The notes: a model not told the origin generated them from the sequence alone. 6,810 bases of DNA from Mariprofundales bacterium (GCA_015487905.1 WFOX01000194.1:1-6810), one strand, 5' to 3'; positions 1 through 6,157 are shown, numbered from the stretch's first letter. Numbers and translations: made by a program.

Positions 1-1440
1 GAATCCCGCTTTTATCTGCGCGTGGAGCTGCCGCCCGGCACGACCTTGGAAGAAACCGATCAGGTGCTCAAGCGCATGGATGCCGCCGCGCGCAAGCTCA
101 TTCCGCCCGAGATTTTGGAGACCACGATCACGATTGCGGGCGAAAACAGCGCCGATCGCAGAGAGGCGCTCAAGCGGCTCGGCGACCGCTTCGGCTTTCT
201 GGAGGTCGTGCTCATTCCCTTTACCGAGCGGACGATCTCGGCTTATACGATCATGAACCGCCTGCGCGAGAAGATCCCGCCCATGTTCCCCGAGGCCAAG
301 ATCAGCTTCGCGATGATGAAGCCCGGCCCGCCCGTGGGCCGCGCCTTGCAGGTGGAGCTGGAAGGCGATGAAGCCGCGATGCGGCGCGTGGCCGCGCGGT
401 TGGCCAAGTGGCTGGAAACGATTCCGGGCGTGTTCGCGGTGGAAACCGATCTCGCCGCAGGCGATCCCGAAATGCATCTCGTCGTGGATCGCAGGCTTGC
501 GGCCTTTGCGGGCGTGGATCTCGCCACGATCGCCGCGCACATCCGCGCCGCGTTTGACGGCTGGACGGTCTCCACGCTGCGCCACGGCACCGAAGAGGTG
601 CGCGTGACCATCCGCTATCCCGAGCGCCTGCGCCGCTCGCCTGAAGAGCTTTTGAGGCTTGAGATTCCGAATGCGCGCGGCGGCACGGTGCCGCTCGGCG
701 AGATCGCGCGCTTCGTGGAGCATCCGGGGGCTACGAGCATCCACCACAAAAACGGCCATCGGATCCTTTATGTCTCGGCCGAGGTGGATCCCAAGCGCAT
801 CACTTCGCGCGCACTCAATCGCCTTGTGCGCAAGCATGCCAAGGAATGGCTCGGCCCCGATGCGGACAAGGTGCGCTTTCACCTTGGCGGCGAGCAGGAG
901 CGCAGCGAGGAATCCGTGCGCGGGCTTGTGTTCAGCTTTTTGTTTGCGCTTGCAGGCATTTACGCGATTTTGGCCGTGCAGTTCAATAGCCTCGCATGGC
1001 CGCTTTTGGTGCTGTTCGCCGTGCCGTTCGGCTTGATCGGCGTGATCGTGGGCTTTTTCCTGCACGGGGAGCCGCTTTCGTTCATGGCGCTCATGGGCTT
1101 TGTGGCGCTCACGGGCGTGGTCGTGAATGACGCGCTTGTGATCGCCGTGGTGATGCAGCGCAGGTTGCGCGAGGGCGTGCCGGCCGCGCAGGCGGCTTAT
1201 GAGGCAGGCTTGCGGCGCTTGCGGCCCGTGCTGCTCACTACACTTACGACCGTGGTAGGGCTTATGCCCACGGCCTATGGCTGGGGCGGGCTGGATCCGT
1301 TCGTGGCGCCGATGGCGCTCGCGCTTTCGTGGGGGCTTTTGTTCGCGACGGCGATCACGCTCTTCGGCGTGCCGGCGGCCTTTGTGATCGCCGCTGGTTT
1401 TGGCGCGCGCTTGCGTTCCCGTATGAAATTTGCTTCATAA
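1..1440 (+). CDS. RND-family efflux permease, C-terminal half (5' end outside window)
   Basis: This is the C-terminal 479 residues of a resistance-nodulation-division inner-membrane pump, a proton-driven exporter that works with a periplasmic adaptor and an outer-membrane channel. The frame is open from base 1 (ESRFYLRVELPPGTTLEET), which matches the second large periplasmic loop after TM7, so the start lies upstream and the GTG at 22 is internal. Residues 1 to about 305 are porter and docking domain. Hydrophobic segments follow at about 309-328, 334-354, 361-385, 408-428 and 440-466, matching TM8-TM12. Family motifs are GVVVNDALVI in TM10 and RPVLLTTLTTVVGLMP leading into TM11. The AcrB TM10 lysine (K940) appears to be replaced by valine, so this is probably not a close AcrB-type drug pump. 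The substrate is unknown. No adaptor gene is visible. The stop TAA is at 1438-1440, with no terminator before the small RNA region. Confidence 0.93.
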   Translation, partial: ESRFYLRVELPPGTTLEETDQVLKRMDAAARKLIPPEILETTITIAGENSADRREALKRLGDRFGFLEVVLIPFTERTISAYTIMNRLREKIPPMFPEAKISFAMMKPGPPVGRALQVELEGDEAAMRRVAARLAKWLETIPGVFAVETDLAAGDPEMHLVVDRRLAAFAGVDLATIAAHIRAAFDGWTVSTLRHGTEEVRVTIRYPERLRRSPEELLRLEIPNARGGTVPLGEIARFVEHPGATSIHHKNGHRILYVSAEVDPKRITSRALNRLVRKHAKEWLGPDADKVRFHLGGEQERSEESVRGLVFSFLFALAGIYAILAVQFNSLAWPLLVLFAVPFGLIGVIVGFFLHGEPLSFMALMGFVALTGVVVNDALVIAVVMQRRLREGVPAAQAAYEAGLRRLRPVLLTTLTTVVGLMPTAYGWGGLDPFVAPMALALSWGLLFATAITLFGVPAAFVIAAGFGARLRSRMKFAS

Positions 1441-1444
1441 TCGG

Positions 1445-1476
1445 TTCACGGCCTGCTCAGCGCCTATCCTTATAGT
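1445..1476 (+). promoter_or_regulatory. candidate promoter of the small RNA
   Basis: TATAGT at 1471-1476 matches a sigma-70 -10 box at five of six positions. Its position would put the transcription start at about 1482-1484, the first base of the 13-bp hairpin. The -35 side is weak: TTCACG at 1445-1450 lies 20 bases upstream, longer than the usual 16-18. An overlapping alternative -10 is TATCCT at 1465-1470. The alternative to a promoter here is that the small RNA is cut from the 3' end of the efflux pump mRNA. Confidence 0.35.
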
Positions 1477-1483
1477 TGCGAGT

Positions 1484-1533
1484 GTCCGAAGCCGAGGCTC
1501 CCTCCTCCCCTCCCTCCCCGCTCGGCTTCGGAC
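1484..1533 (+). repeat. perfect 13-bp inverted repeat with C-rich loop
   Basis: GTCCGAAGCCGAG at 1484-1496 is the exact reverse complement of CTCGGCTTCGGAC at 1521-1533. The 24-base loop between them has only one G at each end and is otherwise C and T. No T-run follows the right arm, so this hairpin is a presenting or stabilising structure, not a terminator. Confidence 0.9.
1500..1519 (-). other. potential G-quadruplex on the minus strand
   Basis: Read on the minus strand, the loop of hairpin 1 gives the G-runs GGGG, GGG, GGGG, GG and GGG separated by one A, one A, one A and one A. This allows a canonical four-run quadruplex with loops of 1, 1 and 4 bases. The + strand could form the complementary i-motif. 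The feature may simply be a by-product of the repeated anti-SD motif. Confidence 0.5.
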
Positions 1534-1606
1534 CCCTCCTCCCGGGGCGGCCAGCGACGGTCGCCTGCCTCATATGGACGCACCCTCCTCCTCCCTGGGA
1601 TGTGGG

Positions 1607-1638
1607 ACCGGGCGCCGCACGGCGCCCGGTTCTTTTTT
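1607..1638 (+). terminator. strong Rho-independent terminator ending the small RNA
   Basis: ACCGGGCGCC (1607-1616) pairs perfectly with GGCGCCCGGT (1621-1630) around the loop GCAC. The stem is followed by TCTTTTTT (1631-1638). The 10-bp, nearly all-GC stem with a T-run is textbook. It ends transcription from the small RNA and from the efflux pump gene, so the next gene needs its own promoter or leaky read-through. Confidence 0.93.
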
Positions 1639-1647
1639 GCTGCGCGC

Positions 1648-1676
1648 TTGCATTTGGATCCTGTCTTCGGAACAAT
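1648..1676 (+). promoter_or_regulatory. candidate promoter for the PfpI-led operon
   Basis: TTGCAT at 1648-1653 and AACAAT at 1671-1676 are separated by 17 bases, the ideal spacing. Matches to sigma-70 consensus are only partial (three of six and four of six). The position, just after a strong terminator and about 40 bases before a gene start, is where a promoter is needed, and that is the main argument for it. Confidence 0.3.
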
Positions 1677-1699
1677 CCTCCTTCTCCAAAGTCCGAGAT

Positions 1700-1707
1700 G
1701 GAGGAGG
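1700..1707 (+). promoter_or_regulatory. strong Shine-Dalgarno fixing the GTG start of the PfpI-family gene
   Basis: GGAGGAGG ends 7 bases before the GTG at 1715. It is the exact complement of CCTCCTCC, the core of the motif repeated three times in the small RNA just upstream. A local TCCTCC at 1676-1681 could also pair with it and partly hide it. Confidence 0.85.
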
Positions 1708-1714
1708 ACGCATC

Positions 1715-2278
1715 GTGAAGCAGGTGCTTGTGCCGTTTTCGGAAGGCGTGGAAGAGGTGGAAATGCTCTCGGTCGTGGATCTTCTGCGCCGCGCCGAGCT
1801 GGATGTGACGACGGCCACCCCCGACGGGCTGCCCGCACGCGGCCGCTCGCGCGTGGAAATCACGCCGGATGCGGCGCTGGACAACATGCTCGGCCGCGAC
1901 TGGGACGCCATCGTGCTGCCGGGCGGTCTTCCGAATGCGCACACCTTGCGCGACCATGCAGGGCTTGCAGGCGCGCTGCGCGGCGCCTTTGAGGCCGGCA
2001 AGCTCGTGGCCGCGATCTGCGCCGCGCCTGTGGCGCTTGCGCGCGCAGGCGTGCTCAAAGGACGGCGCATCACCTCGTATCCGGGATGCGAAGAGGACAT
2101 CCGCGCTGAAGAGCCCGAGATCGCGGCTTATTTGGAAGAGCCCGTCGTCGCCGACGGCAATGTGATCACAAGCCGCGGCCCGGGCACGGCCATTCCGTTC
2201 GCGCTGGCCATCATCCGCCACTTGCTCGGCGAGGAAGCCTCGGAGAAGGTGCGCCGCGAGATCGTCTTCGGAGGATGA
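1715..2278 (+). CDS. DJ-1/PfpI-family protein (YajL/DJ-1-like)
   Basis: This is a complete protein of 187 residues, the normal size for the DJ-1/YajL branch. These are small cytosolic Rossmann-like proteins with a reactive cysteine, linked to oxidative stress protection; a glyoxalase or deglycase role is reported but disputed. The predicted nucleophile is C102 in AAICAAP, on the family's sharp turn, with E16 in GVEEVEM as its partner glutamate. Other hallmarks are DAIVLPGG at 64-71, TSYPG, and TSRGPGTAIPFAL near the C-terminus. GTG 1715 is chosen because GGAGGAGG precedes it and homology begins at VLVPFSEG. The frame is open further upstream to 1430, but that part crosses the terminator and small RNA. 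The stop overlaps the next gene by 4 bases (ATGA), implying co-translation with the pseudouridine synthase. The small RNA motif is complementary to its ribosome binding site, so post-transcriptional control is plausible. The exact substrate cannot be told. Confidence 0.92.
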   Translation: MKQVLVPFSEGVEEVEMLSVVDLLRRAELDVTTATPDGLPARGRSRVEITPDAALDNMLGRDWDAIVLPGGLPNAHTLRDHAGLAGALRGAFEAGKLVAAICAAPVALARAGVLKGRRITSYPGCEEDIRAEEPEIAAYLEEPVVADGNVITSRGPGTAIPFALAIIRHLLGEEASEKVRREIVFGG

Positions 2279-3003
2279 GCGAGCGGCTCAACCGCTATCT
2301 CGCCCGCGCCGGCGTAGGCTCGCGCAGAGAAGCCGATCGCTTGATCGCCGCAGGAAGGGTCACGATCAACGGCGCCGTTGCAGAGCTTGGTGCGCGCGTA
2401 GGCCCAGACGACGAGGTGCGCGTGGATGGGCGCCTCGTGCGTCCGCTTGCGCATCAGCACTTCCTCTACCACAAGCGCCGCGGCGAGCTTTGCACGCGCC
2501 GCGATCCTGCGGGCCGCCCATCCATCTACGATCACCTTCCCATTGCGCCGCATGTGCAGTCCATCGGCCGCTTGGACTTCCAAACCGAGGGCCTGTTGCT
2601 GCTTACGAGCGACGGCGCGCTTGCCCGCGCGCTCACCGATCCCGCGCGCGGGATCGTGCGCGAATACCGCGTGCGCGTGCGCGGGCACCTCAGCGAACAG
2701 GCGCTTGCGCAGTTGCTTGCAGGCGGCGTGCCGATCGGGCGCAATGAGCTGAGCGAGCCTTGGGAGGTCGTCGTGGAGGTGGAAACGCGCAGCCACAGTT
2801 GGCTGCGCGTGCGCTTGCGGCGCGGGCGTTGGCGCGAGGTGCGACGCACATTGGCCGCGCTCGGCCATCCCGTGGCGCGCCTGATCCGCACGCGCTTCGG
2901 CCCCATCCGCCTCAACCCCGAGCGCGACCCACCCGGCGCACTTCGCCCGCTCAATCGCCGCGAACGCATGGCGCTTTACCGCGCAGCGGGCCTGCGCCCG
3001 TGA
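2275..3003 (+). CDS. rluB: RluB/RsuA-family rRNA pseudouridine synthase
   Basis: This 242-residue enzyme isomerises a uridine in ribosomal RNA to pseudouridine; E. coli RluB acts on 23S U2605 and its relative RsuA on 16S U516. Residues 3 to about 60 form an S4 RNA-binding domain (RLNRYLARAGVGSRREADRL). The catalytic motif GRLDFQTEGLLLLTSDG carries the nucleophile D101. The stretch GELCTRRDPAGRPSIYDHLP resembles the RluB signature more than RsuA, hence the symbol, which is less certain than the family. The C-terminal motif is diverged (GRWREVRRTLAALGHPVARL instead of the usual EGRNRQVRR-like form). It lacks the long tail of E. coli RluB. Start and stop overlap both neighbours by 4 bases (ATGA, GTGA). 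The GGAGG at 2270-2274 abuts the ATG directly, so translation probably depends on ribosomes finishing the upstream gene. Confidence 0.92.
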   Translation: MSERLNRYLARAGVGSRREADRLIAAGRVTINGAVAELGARVGPDDEVRVDGRLVRPLAHQHFLYHKRRGELCTRRDPAGRPSIYDHLPIAPHVQSIGRLDFQTEGLLLLTSDGALARALTDPARGIVREYRVRVRGHLSEQALAQLLAGGVPIGRNELSEPWEVVVEVETRSHSWLRVRLRRGRWREVRRTLAALGHPVARLIRTRFGPIRLNPERDPPGALRPLNRRERMALYRAAGLRP

Positions 3004-3671
3004 GCCTGCTTGCACTTTACGAGCGGCTTTTTGCGGCCTTCGGCCCGCAGGGATGGTGGCCTGGGGAGACCCCGTTTGAGGTCGTCGTGGGAGCGGTGCT
3101 CACGCAAAACACGGCTTGGCGCAATGTGGAGCGCGCAATCGCAAGGCTCAAAAAGGCCGATGCGCTTACGCCGGCTGCGATCGCACATGCGCCGCGCGCG
3201 ATGCTGGAAGACTGGATTCGTCCCGCAGGCTTTTATCGGCAAAAGGCCGCGCGCTTGCAAGGTGTAGCGCGCTTCGTGCTGGAAGAAGGCGGCATGGAGG
3301 CGCTGGCTGAAGCCGCCCGGCGCAATACGGACGCGGCTAGGCGCAAGTGGCTTTCCTTGCACGGAATCGGCCCTGAGACCGCCGACTCCATCCTGCTATA
3401 CGCCTTTGATGTGCCCATCTTCGTGATTGACGCCTACACAAAGCGCATCCTTGCGCGGCTTGGGCTTGCTTCGTCTGAAGCGACCTACGAAGACCTGCAA
3501 GCGCGCTTTCATGCGGCGCTTCCGCGCGATGCCAAGCTCTTCAACGAATACCACGCGCTCTTCGTGGCGCTCGGCAAGGACTTCTGCCGCGCACGCCCGC
3601 GCTGCGGCGGCTGCCCATTGCTTGCGCATTGCCCAAGCGCCCAAGTTGCGCAAAAGGCGGCTTGCCGATAA
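3000..3671 (+). CDS. endonuclease III-like HhH-GPD DNA glycosylase with Fe-S cluster
   Basis: This 223-residue protein belongs to the helix-hairpin-helix GPD superfamily of base-excision repair, which flips out and removes damaged bases. The N-terminus PFEVVVGAVLTQNTAWRNVE is typical of the superfamily. The hairpin is LHGIGPETADSILLYA (residues 120-135), followed by the catalytic aspartate D144 in VIDAYTKRI. Where endonuclease III has its lyase lysine, this protein has E126, so it is probably a monofunctional glycosylase and not a true Nth; for this reason no symbol is given. The C-terminus holds four cysteines, C196, C202, C205 and C211 (spacing 5-2-5, against 6-2-5 in E. coli Nth), expected to bind a [4Fe-4S] cluster. 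GTG 3000 overlaps the previous stop (GTGA) with only a poor Shine-Dalgarno, which suggests translational coupling. MagIII-type 3-methyladenine glycosylases are another relative to consider. Confidence 0.88.
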   Translation: MSLLALYERLFAAFGPQGWWPGETPFEVVVGAVLTQNTAWRNVERAIARLKKADALTPAAIAHAPRAMLEDWIRPAGFYRQKAARLQGVARFVLEEGGMEALAEAARRNTDAARRKWLSLHGIGPETADSILLYAFDVPIFVIDAYTKRILARLGLASSEATYEDLQARFHAALPRDAKLFNEYHALFVALGKDFCRARPRCGGCPLLAHCPSAQVAQKAACR

Positions 3672-3721
3672 GGTTCGCCACCGATTTTGACGAAGGCCAT
3701 TTGTGCGGAGAGGAACGCGGC

Positions 3722-3991
3722 ATGACGCTCACGCCCGAGGAAAAGAGCACGATCATTGCGAAGTTTCAGCGTCGCGAGGGCGATACGGGTTCGCCGGAGG
3801 TGCAGATTGCGCTGCTCACCGAGCGCATCCGCAGGCTGGAGGAGCACTTCCGGCAGCACCCCAAAGACCACCACTCGCGGCGCGGATTGCTCAAGCTCGT
3901 GGCGCAGCGCAAGCGCCTGCTTGCGTATCTGCGCGATCGCGACTTTGAACGCTACCGTGCGATCGTATCCGCACTGGGGCTGCGCGGCTGA
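3722..3991 (+). CDS. rpsO: 30S ribosomal protein S15
   Basis: This is a complete 89-residue S15, the standard length, which binds 16S rRNA in the central domain and forms intersubunit bridge B4. The family core GDTGSPEVQIALLTERI (20-36) and HPKDHHSRRGLLKLV (46-60) is intact, including the H42, D49 and S52 region that contacts 16S rRNA. ATG 3722 is chosen over the longer open frame because GGAGAGG at 3707-3713 sits 8 bases upstream and S15 homology begins there. The gene lies 50 bases after the glycosylase stop. A weak GATAAG at 3667-3672 could be a -10 box, but no convincing -35 is seen, so transcription may come from upstream. S15 represses its own mRNA in several bacteria; no such leader structure could be recognised here by eye. 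Confidence 0.98.
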   Translation: MTLTPEEKSTIIAKFQRREGDTGSPEVQIALLTERIRRLEEHFRQHPKDHHSRRGLLKLVAQRKRLLAYLRDRDFERYRAIVSALGLRG

Positions 3992-3993
3992 AC

Positions 3994-4019
3994 AAGGCGG
4001 CGGCTTCGCCGCCTTTTTT
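3994..4019 (+). terminator. Rho-independent terminator or attenuator between rpsO and pnp
   Basis: AAGGCGGCG (3994-4002) pairs perfectly with CGCCGCCTT (4007-4015) around the loop GCTT, running into six Ts (4014-4019). It starts 3 bases after the rpsO stop and ends 23 bases before the pnp start. There is no room for a pnp promoter after it, so pnp must be transcribed by partial read-through, as at the E. coli rpsO-pnp locus. Confidence 0.92.
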
Positions 4020-4042
4020 CGTTGCAATACGAGGGGAATGCG

Positions 4043-6157
4043 ATGAGTGAGTTCATGTTTGAGGTGCATAGGGTATCCGCCAAGCTCGGCTCCATGACGC
4101 TGGAGCTGGAAACCGGCCGCATCGGCCGCCAAGCGGGCGGCTCGGTCGTGGCCAGGCTCGGCGATGTGGTCGTGCACGCCGCGGCCACGGCCTCGCGCGA
4201 GCCTTTGCAGGGCGTGGATTTCCTCCCCTTGACCGTGAACTACCAAGAGCGCATCTACGCCGCAGGGCGCTTTCTCGGCGGGTTTTACAAGCGCGAGGGG
4301 CGGCCCACGGAAAAGGAAACGCTCACAAGCCGCCTCATTGATCGGCCGATTCGCCCGCGGTTTCCGAAGGGCTTTTTCCACGAGGTGCAGGTCATCGCGA
4401 CAGTGCTCTCCGCCGACGATGAACACGATCCCGACATCGTGGCGCTCAATGCGGCATCGGCGGCGCTTGCCGTGTCCAACATCCCGTTCCAAGGCCCGAT
4501 CGCCGGTGTGCGCGTGGGACTCGTGGACGGCGAGTTCGTGATCAACCCCACCTACGAAGAGCTGGATCGCTCGGAGCTGGATCTCGTCGTCGCGGGCACG
4601 CGCGATGCCGTGCTCATGGTGGAAGCCGAAGCGCACGAGCTTCCCGAGGAGACGATCCTGGAGGCCGTTTGGTTCGGCCATCAGGCCTTCCAGCCCGTGA
4701 TTGATGCGATTGAGGAACTCGCCGCGCGCGCCGGCAAGCCGAAGATTGAGGTGCCGCCTGCTGGCGGCGAAGAGGCGGAACGCGCCGTGGAAGAGGCCTT
4801 TGGCGAGCGGTTGCGCGAGGTTTTTGCAATCCGCGAAAAGCAAGCGCGGCGCGAAGCGCTGGACGCATTGCACGCCGAGGCCGTAGAGCGCTTTGCGGGA
4901 GAAGACGGAGCCTTCACGCCCAACGATGTGCTCGCGGCGATGAAGGAGGTGGAGCGAAGGATCGTGCGCCGCGCCCTTTTGGAAGGCGGCGCACGCATTG
5001 ACGGGCGCGGCCCCAAAGACATCCGCCCGATCCATTGCATGGTGGGCTTTTTGCCGCGCACGCACGGCTCGGCCGTCTTCACGCGCGGGGAAACGCAGGC
5101 CGTTGTTACGGTCACGCTCGGCAGCGAACAGGACATGCAGCTTATGGAGACGATTGAGGGCGTGGAGCGCGAACGCTTCATGGTGCACTACAACTTCCCG
5201 CCCTACTCGGTGGGTGAGGTGCGCAGGCTCGGTGCGCCCACGCGCCGCGAGATCGGCCACGGGCGGCTTGCCAAGCGCGCACTAGAACCCGTGATCCCCT
5301 CCGAAGAAGAGTTCGGCTATGCGATCCGCGTCGTCTCCGAGATCACGGAATCCAACGGCTCTTCATCCATGGCCACGGTTTGCGGCGGCACCTTGGCGCT
5401 TATGGATGCCGGTGTGCCCATCAAGCGGCCCGTGGCCGGCATCGCGATGGGATTGATTTTGGAATCCGACGGCTATCTCGTGCTTTCCGACATCCTCGGC
5501 GATGAGGATCACTTGGGCGATATGGACTTCAAGGTCGCGGGCACCGAAAACGGGGTCACGGCCTTTCAGTTAGACATCAAAATCGCAGGGCTTACGCGCG
5601 AGATCATGCATGAGGCGCTTATGCAGGCCAAAGAGGGCCGCATGCACATTCTTGGCGAGATGCTCAAGGTCATTGACAAGCCGCGCGCGGAAATCTCCAA
5701 ATACGCACCGCGGCTTTACACGATGCGCATTGATCCTGAGAAGATCCGCGATGTCATCGGCCCGGGCGGCAAAACGATCCGCGAGATCACCGACGAAACC
5801 GACACGAAGATTGACATTGAACAAGACGGCCTTGTGAAGATCTTCGCCAAACGCGAGGAAAACGCGCTGGAGGCGCGGCGGCGCATTGAGGAGCTCACGG
5901 CCGAAGTGGAGGTGGGCCGCGTCTATGAAGGCGAGGTCGTGCGGCTCATGGACTTCGGCGCCATCGTGCGCTTCCTCGGCAACAACGATGGGCTTGTGCA
6001 CATCTCGCAGATCGCCAAGCATCGCGTGGAGGATGTGCGCGACGAACTTGAGCTTGGCCAGAAGGTGCGCGTGAAGGTGCTGGAGGTGGACAGCAAAACG
6101 GGGCGCGTGCGCCTGTCCATGAAGGCCGTCGCAGACGAAGAAGACCCCGAAGCGTGA
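4043..6157 (+). CDS. pnp: polynucleotide phosphorylase (polyribonucleotide nucleotidyltransferase)
   Basis: This is a complete 704-residue PNPase, the usual bacterial length. It is a trimeric 3'-5' exoribonuclease that uses phosphate to release nucleoside diphosphates, acting in mRNA and sRNA turnover, often within the degradosome. Domains: first RNase PH fold about 15-145 (with RFLGGFYKREGRPTEKE); helical linker about 150-310; second, catalytic RNase PH fold from GGARIDGRGPKDIRPI (315) to about 545, with YNFPPYSVGE, SNGSSSMATVCGGTLAL and ILGDEDHLGDMDF. The conserved aspartates D487 and D493 correspond to the E. coli catalytic pair. A KH domain with the GPGG loop (573-576) and an S1 domain (about 625-695, ending in GRVRLSMK) bind RNA. 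ATG 4043 is supported by GAGGGG at 4031-4036. A TTG at 4022 is also in frame but lies 2 bases after the T-run with no ribosome site. The stop overlaps the next gene (GTGA). Confidence 0.98.
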   Translation: MSEFMFEVHRVSAKLGSMTLELETGRIGRQAGGSVVARLGDVVVHAAATASREPLQGVDFLPLTVNYQERIYAAGRFLGGFYKREGRPTEKETLTSRLIDRPIRPRFPKGFFHEVQVIATVLSADDEHDPDIVALNAASAALAVSNIPFQGPIAGVRVGLVDGEFVINPTYEELDRSELDLVVAGTRDAVLMVEAEAHELPEETILEAVWFGHQAFQPVIDAIEELAARAGKPKIEVPPAGGEEAERAVEEAFGERLREVFAIREKQARREALDALHAEAVERFAGEDGAFTPNDVLAAMKEVERRIVRRALLEGGARIDGRGPKDIRPIHCMVGFLPRTHGSAVFTRGETQAVVTVTLGSEQDMQLMETIEGVERERFMVHYNFPPYSVGEVRRLGAPTRREIGHGRLAKRALEPVIPSEEEFGYAIRVVSEITESNGSSSMATVCGGTLALMDAGVPIKRPVAGIAMGLILESDGYLVLSDILGDEDHLGDMDFKVAGTENGVTAFQLDIKIAGLTREIMHEALMQAKEGRMHILGEMLKVIDKPRAEISKYAPRLYTMRIDPEKIRDVIGPGGKTIREITDETDTKIDIEQDGLVKIFAKREENALEARRRIEELTAEVEVGRVYEGEVVRLMDFGAIVRFLGNNDGLVHISQIAKHRVEDVRDELELGQKVRVKVLEVDSKTGRVRLSMKAVADEEDPEA

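Larger units (their letters stand above)
1484..1638 (+). ncRNA. putative anti-Shine-Dalgarno small RNA, CcsR/cuckoo-like
   Basis: This is an approximately 155-nt candidate trans-acting RNA, called from structure alone. Hairpin 1 is a perfect 13-bp stem (1484-1496 with 1521-1533) around a 24-base pyrimidine-rich loop. Hairpin 2 is a 7-bp stem with two G-U pairs (1569-1575 with 1600-1606), also with a 24-base loop. A Rho-independent terminator follows immediately at 1607-1638. The motif CCTCCTCCC occurs three times: in loop 1 (1501-1509), in the linker (1535-1543) and in loop 2 (1587-1595). It is complementary to strong ribosome binding sites. Two hairpins presenting CCUCCUCCC plus a terminator define the CcsR or 'cuckoo' RNAs of Alphaproteobacteria, which respond to stress and are thought to act on mRNA translation. 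Membership of that family is inferred. The same DNA could be read as part of a protein frame open since 1430, but that stretch resembles no protein. Confidence 0.75.

Noticed and set aside
1484..1638. T-box, metabolite riboswitch or actinobacterial 6C RNA
   Set aside because: There is no T-box sequence or specifier loop and no riboswitch core I recognise. The 6C RNA has two hairpins with pure C-runs in Actinobacteria, whereas here the repeated unit is CCTCCTCCC and the genes are not actinobacterial in character.
1430..1714. N-terminal extension of the PfpI-family protein to a start near 1430
   Set aside because: The frame is open, but it would run through the small RNA hairpins and a strong terminator, encodes low-complexity Pro/Ser/Arg sequence, and the family homology and Shine-Dalgarno both point to 1715.
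1971..2215. Possible rare-codon or transferred segment in the PfpI gene
   Set aside because: Codon choice and the absence of TCGA and ACGT are the same as in the neighbouring core genes, so there is no sign of recent transfer.
3672..3721. S15 autoregulatory leader in front of rpsO
   Set aside because: Only 50 bases are available and I could not build a convincing pseudoknot or three-way junction by eye. An extended leader reaching into the glycosylase gene was not testable here.
3509..5260. A 583-codon open frame on the minus strand
   Set aside because: It lies opposite the HhH-GPD gene, rpsO and pnp, which are all clearly real. Its translation is rich in His, Arg and Ala with no recognisable domain, as expected from the complement of GC-rich codons.
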